From NCBI GenBank assembly GCA_018267705.1, contig JAFDXX010000001.1:1-64000 (forward strand): a DNA stretch of 64,000 bases, in the 5' to 3' direction. A program made the translations under genes and the position numbers. Under the pieces are notes generated by a model. It was not told where the DNA came from. It worked only from the letters and a program-made list of their open reading frames with translations, and did no database searches. Positions 16,390-24,684 of the stretch are shown here, piece after piece. The DNA comes from Bacteroidota bacterium (GTDB lineage: Bacteria > Bacteroidota > Bacteroidia > Chitinophagales > Chitinophagaceae). How positions within the stretch are numbered: the stretch's first letter is position 1; each line of letters opens with the position of its first letter.

Positions 16390-17409
16390 ATGGAAATACA
16401 ACACAATACATCTCTTAAAAAATATAACACTTTTGCTGTTGATGTTTTAGCAAAACAATTTGCAAAATTTTCATCATTCAATGAATTAGAAGAGTTAACC
16501 TCTCATGCAATATTTAATACTCAGCATTCAACACTAATTCTTGGCGGCGGCAGTAATATTTTATTTACAAAAAATTTTGATGGTATTGTTTTAAAGAACG
16601 AATTAAAAGGCATTGAAGTGGTGAAAAAAGATGCTGAACATATTTATGTAAAGGCGGCAGCAGGAGAGTTGTGGCATGATTTAGTTTTATATTGTATTGA
16701 AAATAATTATGCAGGTATTGAAAACTTAAGTTTAATTCCGGGTTGTGTGGGTGCTGCTCCTATACAAAATATTGGTGCTTACGGTGTTGAATTAAAAAAC
16801 GTTTTTTATGAATTGCAAGCATACCATTTACATGATAAAACAGTTCAAACATTTAATTTAACCGATTGTAATTTTGGTTATAGAGAAAGTGTTTTTAAGA
16901 ATCAATTCAAGAATCAATTTATTATTTTGAATGTTACGCTTAAACTAAATAAACAACCAATATTTCATACACAATATGGTGCTATTGAAAAAGAATTAGA
17001 AATAATGCAAGTAAAAGAATTTACAATTAAAAATATTTCGCAAGCTATCATTAATATTCGTTCCTCTAAATTACCCAATCCAAAAGTTATTGGTAATGCA
17101 GGCAGTTTTTTTAAAAACCCTATTGTGTCAAAATTTAGAAGATATACCATTTGGGAATATCATAAAGATGTAGTGAGTTATGCAATAGATGCAATGAACT
17201 TTAAATTATCTGCAGCATGGCTAATTGAAAAATGTGGATGGAAAGGATATCGAAATGGAGATGCGGGATGCAACCCTTTGCAGCCTTTGGTTTTAGTAAA
17301 TTATGGAAATGCAACCGGACAAGAAATTTATGATTTAAGTGAACAAATTATTCAATCTGTAAAAAAAGAATTTGCTGTTGTGTTAGAACGAGAAGTGAAT
17401 ATTATTTAA
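16390..17409 (+). CDS. murB: UDP-N-acetylmuramate dehydrogenase (type I)
   Basis: A 339-residue FAD enzyme that reduces UDP-GlcNAc-enolpyruvate to UDP-MurNAc in peptidoglycan synthesis. The FAD-binding domain starts NTSLKKYNTFAVDV and contains LILGGGSNILF (about 49-59) and IPGCVGAAPIQNIGAYGVEL (about 117-136). The catalytic-Ser segment is GNAGSFFKNP (about 236-245). GYRESVFK (about 160-167) is the loop specific to type I enzymes. The C-terminal block contains SAAWLIEKCGWKGYRNGDAG. It is last in the ispE-priA-murB run and overlaps the 3' end of rnz on the opposite strand by 8 bases. Confidence 0.95.
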   Translation: MEIQHNTSLKKYNTFAVDVLAKQFAKFSSFNELEELTSHAIFNTQHSTLILGGGSNILFTKNFDGIVLKNELKGIEVVKKDAEHIYVKAAAGELWHDLVLYCIENNYAGIENLSLIPGCVGAAPIQNIGAYGVELKNVFYELQAYHLHDKTVQTFNLTDCNFGYRESVFKNQFKNQFIILNVTLKLNKQPIFHTQYGAIEKELEIMQVKEFTIKNISQAIINIRSSKLPNPKVIGNAGSFFKNPIVSKFRRYTIWEYHKDVVSYAIDAMNFKLSAAWLIEKCGWKGYRNGDAGCNPLQPLVLVNYGNATGQEIYDLSEQIIQSVKKEFAVVLEREVNII

Positions 17410-18307
17410 TTAAAAAAGTAACGCCATCAATAGCTAATTGTGTATTAAAAAATACTTCTTTAGCTTCTTGTTCAAAAATATCTAACTGCTCATATTTACT
17501 GCTAAAATGTCCAATTAATAATTTACTCACATTAGCATTTTTTGCAATGCTTGCTGCTTGTATTGTTGTAGAATGAAACCTATCGGTAGCTCTATCTTCT
17601 AAATCTTTTAAATATGTTGTTTCATGGTATAATAAAGAAACGTTGGCTACTTTATCAATTAAGCTTTCATCGTAAATAGTATCTGCACAAAATGCATAAC
17701 TTCTGGCAGGTGTGTTGGCAATAGTTAATATTTCATTTTTAATAATATTACCATCTTTCGTTTCGTAATCATCACCGTTTTTTAAGCGTTCATAATAAGC
17801 AGAAGGAATAGTATATTCTTTAATTTTTTCTTTATTAATTTTTCTGGGTTGTTTTTTTTCTCTTATAATAAAACCCCAACATTCAATTCTGTGTTGTGTT
17901 TTAAAACATTCAACTGTAAACTTTTTATCATCAACAATTAAACCTTCATTTTCTAATGCATGAAAGTTAAGCGTAAAAGGTAATCGGGTATCTGCAACGG
18001 TAAATTGAAGGTCAAGTATTTGTTTAAGAGGTGCAGGTGCATATAAATGCAAATCATTTTCTCTTCCTAATAAACCCATACTGGTAATTAAACCAACTAA
18101 ACCAAAATAATGGTCTCCATGTAAATGCGAAATAAAAATATGATTGATTTTGCTGCGGCGTATTTTATACTTACTCATTTGTATTTGTGTACCCTCGCCA
18201 CAATCTATTAAAAAAGCTTGTTCATTTAATGTAACTACTTGTGCCGTAGGAAATCTTCCATAAGCAGGTAAAGCTGAGTTATTTCCTAAAATAGTTACTG
18301 AAAACAT
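17402..18307 (-). CDS. rnz: Ribonuclease Z
   Basis: A 301-residue metallo-beta-lactamase-fold endoribonuclease (RNase Z/ElaC) that cleaves 3' trailers from tRNA precursors. The zinc motif is SHLHGDHYFGLVGL (HxHxDH, about 60-73), and NSALPAYGRFPTAQVV and LIDCGEGTQIQMSK precede it. Further ligands are in TQHRIECWGF, FCADTIYDESL (conserved Asp), LYHETTYL and FHSTTIQAA, with the C-terminal IGHFSSKYEQ holding the last His. The exosite loop (about 155-185) is present. The STAS-domain gene lies 47 bp upstream on the same strand, so the two may be co-transcribed. Confidence 0.95.
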   Translation of the reverse strand: MFSVTILGNNSALPAYGRFPTAQVVTLNEQAFLIDCGEGTQIQMSKYKIRRSKINHIFISHLHGDHYFGLVGLITSMGLLGRENDLHLYAPAPLKQILDLQFTVADTRLPFTLNFHALENEGLIVDDKKFTVECFKTQHRIECWGFIIREKKQPRKINKEKIKEYTIPSAYYERLKNGDDYETKDGNIIKNEILTIANTPARSYAFCADTIYDESLIDKVANVSLLYHETTYLKDLEDRATDRFHSTTIQAASIAKNANVSKLLIGHFSSKYEQLDIFEQEAKEVFFNTQLAIDGVTFLIK

Positions 18308-18354
18308 TGTAAGTTTATAATTCGTTCATTCATTAATTGTACCCGTACATACTT

Positions 18355-18753
18355 TTATTCTTCTACATCAAATTCAACATCATCACTATCTAATAAATCT
18401 CTTTCAATTTCTTCCATTTGCACAATATCCCAAGCTTCACTTTCGGTAGGTGTAATGTTTAAAATATCTAATAATTCCCACTGTTCTAATTTGTTTTCTA
18501 TTTCAGAATTTATTTCGCAAATCACAAACGATGCATTGGCATCATAAAAAGTTTGTTGCGTATTTGCTATTGCAATGGCTGCCTGTTCTTCAATATTGGT
18601 TACTTCCTGCAAATTAAGAATTACATTTTTTACAGGAGATGCTAAAATATTAGTACAGGTTGCAACTAATTCTGCAGCCATGTTGTCATAAATATAAGAC
18701 ACATGCGGAGTTAAAGCAGTAAATTTTTCCTTGGTATTAATTTTGATTTCCAT
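18355..18753 (-). CDS. STAS-domain protein (anti-sigma-factor-antagonist-like)
   Basis: A 132-residue protein with an STAS-like fold: KNVILNLQEVTNIEEQAAIA (about 42-61), then AIANTQQTFYDANASFVICE and a helix near LEQWELLDILNITPTESEA. The C-terminus is very acidic (DLLDSDDVEFDVEE). Classical antagonists are phosphorylated on a Ser/Thr in the D-S-[ST] position; here that site reads TNIEEQ, without an obvious Ser, so classical regulation by phosphorylation is doubtful. It precedes rnz. No sigma factor or anti-sigma kinase gene is nearby. Confidence 0.7.
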   Translation of the reverse strand: MEIKINTKEKFTALTPHVSYIYDNMAAELVATCTNILASPVKNVILNLQEVTNIEEQAAIAIANTQQTFYDANASFVICEINSEIENKLEQWELLDILNITPTESEAWDIVQMEEIERDLLDSDDVEFDVEE

Positions 18754-18842
18754 AGTTTAATTGTTCATCACATTTGTGTATAAATGGGTAGCAATTATCA
18801 TCAAAAATATTCGTTATCATTGTATAAATCCAAAAAAACAGT

Positions 18843-21395
18843 ATGGACAATAATTTTTCAGCACAAGTAAAAGAAATCATTTCCTTTAGCCGAGAAGAAG
18901 CTTTAAGGTTAGGAAATGATTTTATAGGAACAGAACATTTGCTTTTAGGTTTAATACGCGATGGAGAAAATTTAGCAATAAAAATTTTAAAACAATTAAA
19001 GGTTGATTTGTATGAATTACGAAGAGAAATTGAATTAGCCGTAAAAGACAAATCAGGCAAAAATATTGCTAACATTAATAGCTTGCCTTTAACCAAGCAA
19101 GCTGAAAAAGTAATACGCGTTACTGTTTTAGAAGCAAAATCATTAAAAAGCCCATTGGTTGAAACAGAACACTTATTATTAAGTATTTTAAAAAATAAAG
19201 AAAATATTGCAACACAAATACTTAGCCAGTTTAATGTAGATTATGATATTTTCAGAAACGAGTTAGGAATGGTTAGCACCAATTATCCATCAACACCAAA
19301 ATCTGAATTTACAGAAAATGATGATGATGATTTTGATGATGAAAAACAACGTGGTGGGTTTCAGCAACCCAAACCCGGTGCTAAACAACAAGGCAATATA
19401 AAAAGTAAAACACCTGTTTTAGATAATTTTGGAAGAGATATTACCAAACTAGCAGAAACAGGAAGTTTAGACCCAATAGTTGGTAGAGAAAATGAAATTG
19501 AAAGAGTATCGCAAATACTTTCTCGCCGCAAAAAAAATAATCCCATTTTAATAGGAGAGCCCGGTGTTGGTAAAACTGCTATTGTAGAAGGTTTGGCATT
19601 AAGAATAGTACAACGAAAAGTAAGCAGAGTATTGTTTGATAAACGTGTAATAAGTTTAGATCTTGCTGCATTAGTTGCAGGTACAAAATATCGCGGACAG
19701 TTTGAAGAAAGAATGAAAGCAATTATGAATGAATTAGAAAAAAACCGTGATGTTATTCTTTTTATAGATGAAATACATACCATTGTTGGAGCAGGCGGAG
19801 CAAGCGGCTCTTTAGATGCTTCAAATATTTTTAAACCTGCTTTAGCAAGAGGAGAACTACAATGTATTGGTGCATCAACATTAGATGAATACAGAATGTA
19901 CATTGAAAAAGATGGTGCATTAGACCGCCGCTTTCAAAAAGTATTAGTAGAACCACCAAGTGTTGATGAAACTATTCAAATACTAACTAATATAAAAAGC
20001 AAATACGAAGACTATCACAATGTTGAGTATGATGCAGAAGCCATAGAAGCCTGCGTGAAATTGAGTGATAGATATATGACTGATAGATTATTACCCGACA
20101 AAGCAATTGATGTATTAGATGAAGTAGGAGCAAGAGTGCATTTAAAAAATATTAATGTACCCACAGAAATTGTTGAGTTAGAAAAACAAATTGAAGAAAT
20201 TAAAAACGAGAAAAATAAAGTTGTAAAAAGTCAACGCTTTGAAGAAGCAGCAAGCCTACGCGATAAAGAAAAACGTTTAGGAGAAGAATTAGAAAAAGCA
20301 AAAGCACTATGGGAAGAAGAAAGCAAACACAAACGTTATCCTATAACAGAAGAACATATTGCCGAAGTTATTAGTATGATGACCGGCATTCCTGTAAAAC
20401 GCATGGTACAAGCCGAAACTGAAAAATTGCGGAAAATGAATGACGATATGCGAGGAATGGTAATTGGGCAAGATGAAGCCATACAAAAAATTGTAAAAGC
20501 TATTCAAAGAAATCGTGTAGGATTAAAAGACCCTAAAAAACCAATTGGCACATTTATATTTTTAGGCCCAACAGGTGTTGGTAAAACAGAATTAGCCAGA
20601 AGCCTTGCCAAATACATGTTTGATAGTGAAGATGCTTTAGTGAGAATTGATATGAGCGAATACATGGAAAAATTTACAGTAAGCCGTTTAATTGGTGCAC
20701 CTCCGGGCTATGTTGGTTATGAAGAAGGAGGACAACTAACAGAACGTGTTCGTCGCAAACCATATAGTGTTATTTTATTAGATGAAATAGAAAAAGCTCA
20801 TCCGGATATTTATAATATTTTATTACAAGTTTTAGATGACGGACAATTAACTGACGGATTAGGAAGAAAAGTAGATTTTAAAAATACTTTAATTATTATG
20901 ACCTCTAACATTGGTGTACGCCAATTAAAAGAGTTTGGAGATGGTGTTGGTTTTGCAACCGCTGCACGTGTTCAAAACCAAGAAGAAAACAATAAAGCAG
21001 TTATTGAAAAAGCTTTAAAGAAAACATTCTCTCCCGAATTTTTAAATAGAATTGATGATGTTGTAATTTTTAATTCATTAAATAAAGAAAACATTTTCAG
21101 TATTATTGATATTCTTATGAAAAGCGTAATGAAACGCTTAAACAATTTAGGTTTCTCACTTGAATTATCTGATGAAGCAAAAGATTTTATTGCTGAAAAA
21201 GGTTACGATGTTCAGTTTGGAGCAAGACCATTACACAGAGCAATTCAAAAATATTTAGAAGACCCTTTGGCAGAAGAAATTTTAAATATGCACGTTAAAA
21301 ATGGAGACATATTAATTGCTTCCTTAGATAAAGAAAACAATAAAATAACATTTGCTTTAAAACAAACAGAAACACAAAGCAGTGCAAGTGTTTAA
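18843..21395 (+). CDS. clpC: ATP-dependent Clp protease ATP-binding subunit ClpC
   Basis: An 850-residue Hsp100 AAA+ unfoldase. Two Clp N-terminal repeats occupy about 1-145 (FSREEALRLGNDFIGTEHLL). D1 has Walker A GEPGVGKT (about 239-246) and Walker B FIDEIHTIVGAG. The middle region with a UVR-like motif lies at about 420-460 (KSQRFEEAASLRDKEKRL), which makes it ClpC-like rather than ClpB. D2 has Walker A GPTGVGKT (about 577-584) and LLDEIEKAHPDIYNILLQVL. It unfolds substrates for ClpP, encoded elsewhere. A strong terminator separates it from the aromatic amino-acid locus. Confidence 0.95.
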   Translation: MDNNFSAQVKEIISFSREEALRLGNDFIGTEHLLLGLIRDGENLAIKILKQLKVDLYELRREIELAVKDKSGKNIANINSLPLTKQAEKVIRVTVLEAKSLKSPLVETEHLLLSILKNKENIATQILSQFNVDYDIFRNELGMVSTNYPSTPKSEFTENDDDDFDDEKQRGGFQQPKPGAKQQGNIKSKTPVLDNFGRDITKLAETGSLDPIVGRENEIERVSQILSRRKKNNPILIGEPGVGKTAIVEGLALRIVQRKVSRVLFDKRVISLDLAALVAGTKYRGQFEERMKAIMNELEKNRDVILFIDEIHTIVGAGGASGSLDASNIFKPALARGELQCIGASTLDEYRMYIEKDGALDRRFQKVLVEPPSVDETIQILTNIKSKYEDYHNVEYDAEAIEACVKLSDRYMTDRLLPDKAIDVLDEVGARVHLKNINVPTEIVELEKQIEEIKNEKNKVVKSQRFEEAASLRDKEKRLGEELEKAKALWEEESKHKRYPITEEHIAEVISMMTGIPVKRMVQAETEKLRKMNDDMRGMVIGQDEAIQKIVKAIQRNRVGLKDPKKPIGTFIFLGPTGVGKTELARSLAKYMFDSEDALVRIDMSEYMEKFTVSRLIGAPPGYVGYEEGGQLTERVRRKPYSVILLDEIEKAHPDIYNILLQVLDDGQLTDGLGRKVDFKNTLIIMTSNIGVRQLKEFGDGVGFATAARVQNQEENNKAVIEKALKKTFSPEFLNRIDDVVIFNSLNKENIFSIIDILMKSVMKRLNNLGFSLELSDEAKDFIAEKGYDVQFGARPLHRAIQKYLEDPLAEEILNMHVKNGDILIASLDKENNKITFALKQTETQSSASV

Positions 21396-21417
21396 TGTTT
21401 TATATTATTAAAATTTT

Positions 21418-21454
21418 AAAACCGTTACACCTCCAATATTGTAACGGTTTTTTT
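21418..21454 (+). terminator. Rho-independent terminator after clpC
   Basis: AAACCGTTACA and TGTAACGGTTT form an 11-bp stem with a 10-nt loop, followed by a T-run. It isolates the downstream leader and aromatic operon from clpC transcription. The next bases to about 21509 hold nothing I can identify. Confidence 0.9.
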
Positions 21455-21509
21455 ATTCTTCAAACAAATTACTAATGAACGTTAGTTAAATATTAAATTC
21501 AAAAAAATA

Positions 21510-21541
21510 TTTGTCTGTTACAAATTAGGTTTTTACTTTTG
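21510..21541 (+). promoter_or_regulatory. Promoter of the Phe/Tyr leader and pheA operon
   Basis: TTTG at 21510-21513, a 20-bp spacer and TACTTTTG at 21534-21541 match both elements of the Bacteroidota housekeeping promoter (TTTG at -33, TAnnTTTG at -7). Transcription should start about 4-7 nt after the box, that is at about 21545-21548, directly before the leader ATG at 21549. Confidence 0.75.
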
Positions 21542-21548
21542 GTTCAGA

Positions 21549-21635
21549 ATGAAACAAACTATTGCAAATACTTTCTTTTATTTTTTCTTTTACTACTTTA
21601 ACCAAAGTAGTCGGGTAGTATTTGTAAAAGCTTAA
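21549..21635 (+). CDS. Phe/Tyr-rich attenuation leader peptide of the pheA operon
   Basis: A 28-codon open reading frame: MKQTIANT, then FFYFFFYYF, then NQSSRVVFVKA and TAA at 21633-21635. Codons 9-17 (21573-21599) are nine consecutive aromatic codons, six Phe and three Tyr. The next complete gene is prephenate dehydratase, followed by an aminotransferase and prephenate dehydrogenase, which together make Phe and Tyr. This is the composition expected of a regulatory leader peptide like PheL of enteric bacteria. Ribosomes would stall on the run when charged Phe- or Tyr-tRNA is scarce. The promoter's position leaves only a few bases of 5' leader. No homology with PheL is claimed; the similarity is one of design. 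Confidence 0.85.
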   Translation: MKQTIANTFFYFFFYYFNQSSRVVFVKA

Positions 21636-21690
21636 TTAAAATAAATAAGAAAATAAAAAATACAATCCCGGCAAAAAGCCGGGATTTTTA
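21592..21690 (+). promoter_or_regulatory. Transcription attenuator: pause hairpin, antiterminator arm and terminator before pheA
   Basis: Three elements can be read. (1) ACTACTTT-AACC-AAAGTAGT (21592-21611) is a perfect 8-bp hairpin that overlaps the last Tyr-Tyr-Phe codons. (2) AATCCCGGC-AAAAA-GCCGGGATT (21664-21686) plus T-run is a 9-bp GC-rich terminator ending 5 nt before the pheA ATG. (3) GTCGGG (21610-21615) can pair with CCCGGC (21667-21672), the 5' arm of the terminator, with five Watson-Crick pairs and one G-U. A ribosome stalled in the aromatic run would cover hairpin 1 and free GTCGGG for antitermination. One that reaches the stop codon (21633) would mask GTCGGG and let the terminator form. 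The structures are seen in the sequence; the mechanism is inferred. Confidence 0.8.
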
Positions 21691-21694
21691 GTTT

Positions 21695-22522
21695 ATGGCA
21701 ATAAAAGTATCAATACAAGGTTACGAGGGTAGCTTTCACCAAATGGCCGCCAAGCAATACTTTGGCAATAATGTAGAAGTTATACCCTGTGCCACATTTA
21801 GAGAAGTAATAAAAATTGCATCAAACAGAAAAGAAAGTAATGGTGGTATAATGGCGATAGAAAATTCTATTGCGGGCAGCATTCTTCCTAATTATACTTT
21901 ATTGCAAAAAGGAAATTTAAAAATTGTAGGAGAAGTTTATTTACCCATTAAACAACATCTCTTAATAAATCCGGGTGTAAAGTTTGAAGATATAAAGGAA
22001 GTACACTCGCATCCAATGGCTATACAACAATGCATGGATTATTTAGATAAATTTAATTGGAAGTTGGTAGATACAGATGATACAGCATTAAGTGCCAAAC
22101 ATATTCATCAACACAAAAGCAAACATATTGCAGCTATTGCAAGCAAGTTGGCCGCAGAATTATTTAATCTTGAAATTGCAGCCGCAAATATTCATACACA
22201 AAAAAACAACTACACACGATTTTTAATTTTGCAACGCAAAGAAGAAAATATTGTAGATGAAAACGCTAATAAAGCATCAATTAATTTTCAAACAAATCAT
22301 ACAAAAGGAAGTTTGGCAAAAGTACTAGCAAGAATTGCAGAAGAAGATATCAATCTTAGTAAACTTCAAAGTATGCCCATTGCAGGAACAAATTTTAAAT
22401 ACAGTTTTCATGTTGATTTAGAATTTACCAACATTCAACAATTTAATAAAGCAATTTATAAAATTCAATCATTAATTCAATCATTAACCATATTTGGTAT
22501 TTATAAAAATGGTAATATATAA
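21695..22522 (+). CDS. pheA: Prephenate dehydratase with C-terminal ACT domain
   Basis: A 275-residue monofunctional dehydratase that converts prephenate to phenylpyruvate, without a fused chorismate mutase. The catalytic domain (about 1-180) shows SIQGYEGSFHQMAAKQYFG, GIMAIENSIAGSILPNY (about 51-67), VHSHPMAIQQC, DTDDTALSA and the catalytic NNYTRF motif (about 170-175). The ACT domain (about 195-272) has GSLAKVLARIAEEDINLSKL followed by QSMPI, equivalent to the GAL and ESRP regions that bind phenylalanine, so feedback inhibition is likely. The missing mutase activity is supplied by the fusion gene at 26422. Expression is probably controlled by the Phe/Tyr attenuator whose terminator ends just before the ATG. 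Confidence 0.95.
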   Translation: MAIKVSIQGYEGSFHQMAAKQYFGNNVEVIPCATFREVIKIASNRKESNGGIMAIENSIAGSILPNYTLLQKGNLKIVGEVYLPIKQHLLINPGVKFEDIKEVHSHPMAIQQCMDYLDKFNWKLVDTDDTALSAKHIHQHKSKHIAAIASKLAAELFNLEIAAANIHTQKNNYTRFLILQRKEENIVDENANKASINFQTNHTKGSLAKVLARIAEEDINLSKLQSMPIAGTNFKYSFHVDLEFTNIQQFNKAIYKIQSLIQSLTIFGIYKNGNI

Positions 22523-22525
22523 TTT

Positions 22526-23683
22526 ATGCAAACTGCAAAACGTTTAGAAGATATTGGTGAATATTATTTTTCTCAAAAACTAAGAGAAATAGATGAACTG
22601 AATAAACAAGGTAAAAACATTATTAATCTTGGAATTGGCAGCCCCGATTTACCACCGCATCCTGATGTAATTAAAGTATTGCAAGAAGAAAGTGCTAAGC
22701 CTAATGTTCATGCATATCAATCGTACAAAGGTTCTCCTGTTTTAAGAAATGCAATAAAAGATTGGTATAAAAAATGGTACAATGTTACATTGAATGCTGA
22801 TACAGAAATTTTGCCATTAATAGGAAGTAAAGAAGGTATCATGCATATCTGCATGACTTATTTTGAAGAAGGAGTTGGTGTTTTGGTTCCTAATCCTGGT
22901 TATCCAACTTATTCAAGTGCAATAAAACTTTCCGGTGCTACTCCCGTTTACTACAATTTAAAAGAAGAGAATAATTATGAACCTGATTTTAATGAATTAG
23001 AAAAATTGATAATTGAATCACATCAATCAATTAAAGGCTTATTTGTAAACTATCCACAAATGCCAACCGGACAAACTGCAAGTGATTTGTTGTTTGAAAA
23101 AATTGTTGCATTTGGAAGAAAGCATAATATTCTCATTATTCACGATAATCCGTACAGTTTTATTTTAAACAATCATCCTAAAAGTTTATTAAACATTCAT
23201 GGAGCCAAAGAGGTGGTATTAGAATTAAATTCATTAAGCAAATCTTCTAACATGGCAGGCTGGAGAGTAGGTATGTTATGCGGTGCAAAAGAAAGAATTG
23301 ATGAAATATTAAAGTTTAAAAGCAATATGGATAGCGGAATGTTTCTTCCTGTACAATTGGCTGCTGCAAAGGCTTTGAGCTTGAATAAAGATTGGTATGA
23401 TAGTGTAAATAAAATTTATAATGAAAGAAGAACCAAAGTTTTTGAGTTGCTGAATTTATTGAATTGTGAATATTCGCAACAACAAGTTGGCATGTTTGTG
23501 TGGGCGAAAATTTCTTCAAAATATAAAAGCGGATATGAGTTAAGCGATGAAGTTTTATATAACGCAAACGTATTTATTACACCCGGAGGAATTTTTGGTA
23601 CAGAAGGTAATAATTATATAAGAGTTAGTTTATGCGGAAGTATAGAACGTTTTGAAGAAGCAATAAAAAGAATCAGAAATTAA
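22526..23683 (+). CDS. Class I/II pyridoxal-phosphate aminotransferase, probably aromatic
   Basis: A 385-residue fold-type I aminotransferase. Recognisable segments are NLGIGSPDLPPHPDV (about 33-47), YQSYKGSPVLRNAI, LIGSKEGIMH, VPNPGYPTYSSA (about 127-138), VNYPQMPTGQ, IIHDNPYSF (Asp for the pyridinium nitrogen, about 208-216) and the Schiff-base Lys in LNSLSKSSNMAGWRVG (about 237-252). It lies 3 nt after pheA and 5 nt before tyrA. It therefore most likely transaminates phenylpyruvate and 4-hydroxyphenylpyruvate, or prephenate. By sequence alone it also resembles LL-diaminopimelate or alanine-type aminotransferases; the aromatic role is inferred from the operon. Confidence 0.85.
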   Translation: MQTAKRLEDIGEYYFSQKLREIDELNKQGKNIINLGIGSPDLPPHPDVIKVLQEESAKPNVHAYQSYKGSPVLRNAIKDWYKKWYNVTLNADTEILPLIGSKEGIMHICMTYFEEGVGVLVPNPGYPTYSSAIKLSGATPVYYNLKEENNYEPDFNELEKLIIESHQSIKGLFVNYPQMPTGQTASDLLFEKIVAFGRKHNILIIHDNPYSFILNNHPKSLLNIHGAKEVVLELNSLSKSSNMAGWRVGMLCGAKERIDEILKFKSNMDSGMFLPVQLAAAKALSLNKDWYDSVNKIYNERRTKVFELLNLLNCEYSQQQVGMFVWAKISSKYKSGYELSDEVLYNANVFITPGGIFGTEGNNYIRVSLCGSIERFEEAIKRIRN

Positions 23684-23688
23684 AAATT

Positions 23689-24537
23689 ATGTTCAATAAT
23701 ATAACTATAGTAGGTGTTGGTTTAATAGGAGGTTCATTTGCATTGGCAGTAAAAGATAAAAAAATTGCTAAGAATGTAATTGGCGTTTGTAATAGTGAGC
23801 ATACTAAACAAAAAGTTTTAGAACTAAAATTAGTTGATGAAGTTTTACCTTTAGAACAAGCAATTAAAAAAGCCGATTTAATTTATGTTGCCATTCCGGT
23901 TGATGCAACTATTACGGTGATGCAACAAATAATGAATTTAATTAATACCCAACAAATTGTTATAGATGCAGGCTCTACCAAATTTGCTTTGTGCAGTGTT
24001 TTAAATAATTATTCTAACAGAGAAAGATTTGTGGCAACACATCCTATGTGGGGAACAGAATACAGCGGTCCCGAAGCTGCAGTGCATCATGCTTTTAATG
24101 GAAGAGCCTGTGTAATATGTGAGAAAGAAAAAAGTAATAAAGAAGCAGTTGAATTAGTTGAAAACATTTATAAACAATTAGGTATGCATTTAGTGTATAT
24201 GGATGCAGAAGCACATGATATTCATGCTGCCTATGTAAGTCATATTTCACATATTACATCTTTTGCATTAGCAAATACCGTATTAGAAAAAGAAAAAGAA
24301 GAAGATGCCATTTTTGAATTAGCAGGCGGCGGTTTTGAAAGTACAGTACGTTTAGCAAAAAGTAACCCTGCAATGTGGGCTCCTATTTTTATGCAGAATA
24401 AAGAAAATGTATTAGATGTTTTGAATGAACATATCTCTCAATTAAGAAAATTTAAAAGTGCTTTAGAAAAAGAAAACATAGAATATTTGAATGAGTTGAT
24501 GGAAAAAGCAAATAAAATTAAGAGAATAATTAAATGA
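23689..24537 (+). CDS. tyrA: Prephenate dehydrogenase
   Basis: A 282-residue NAD(P)-dependent enzyme that converts prephenate to 4-hydroxyphenylpyruvate for tyrosine. The Rossmann motif is ITIVGVGLIGGSFALAVKD (about 4-22). Catalytic and substrate residues are in ATHPMWGTEYSGPEAA (about 115-130; conserved His and Gly-rich loop) and YVSHISHITSFALAN (about 183-197), followed by AGGGFESTVRLAKSNPAMW (about 208-226). It lacks an ACT or chorismate mutase domain, so allosteric control by tyrosine through such a domain is not expected. It is third in the attenuator-controlled run, 5 nt after the aminotransferase gene. Confidence 0.95.
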   Translation: MFNNITIVGVGLIGGSFALAVKDKKIAKNVIGVCNSEHTKQKVLELKLVDEVLPLEQAIKKADLIYVAIPVDATITVMQQIMNLINTQQIVIDAGSTKFALCSVLNNYSNRERFVATHPMWGTEYSGPEAAVHHAFNGRACVICEKEKSNKEAVELVENIYKQLGMHLVYMDAEAHDIHAAYVSHISHITSFALANTVLEKEKEEDAIFELAGGGFESTVRLAKSNPAMWAPIFMQNKENVLDVLNEHISQLRKFKSALEKENIEYLNELMEKANKIKRIIK

Positions 24538-24553
24538 TGTTAAGGAAAATTCA

Positions 24554-24580
24554 GAACGATGAAGTGAGTGACACAACAAA
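24554..24580 (-). repeat. Dispersed intergenic repeat, diverged copy 3
   Basis: The minus strand reads TTTGTTGTGTCACTCACTT followed by CATCGTTC. It agrees with copies 1 and 2 at most positions of TTTGTTGYGTCRCWCACTT, and with copy 2 in the trailing CGTTC. It lies in the 147-bp gap between tyrA and the helicase gene. Confidence 0.55.
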
Positions 24581-24653
24581 CGATACCATGAAAAACAAAA
24601 GTTAGTACAAAACAGTAAAACAAATAAAATATAAGCAGGCAGCGTATTTAAGT

Positions 24654-24661
24654 TACCTTTG
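24654..24661 (+). promoter_or_regulatory. Promoter -7 box of the DEAD-box helicase gene
   Basis: TACCTTTG, an exact TAnnTTTG match, 23 nt before ATG 24685. No clear TTG -33 element is seen. It suggests that the helicase, and perhaps the genes beyond it, have a promoter independent of the attenuated one. Confidence 0.55.
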
Positions 24662-24684
24662 CCGCCAATTATAAAAAATAAAAT

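Noticed and set aside
19361..19903. A 180-residue antisense frame opposite clpC
   Set aside because: The plus-strand ClpC motifs are complete here, and the antisense frame shows no family features.
21418..21454. The clpC terminator hairpin as part of the pheA attenuator
   Set aside because: It lies upstream of the leader promoter and ends clpC transcription; it is not in the leader RNA.
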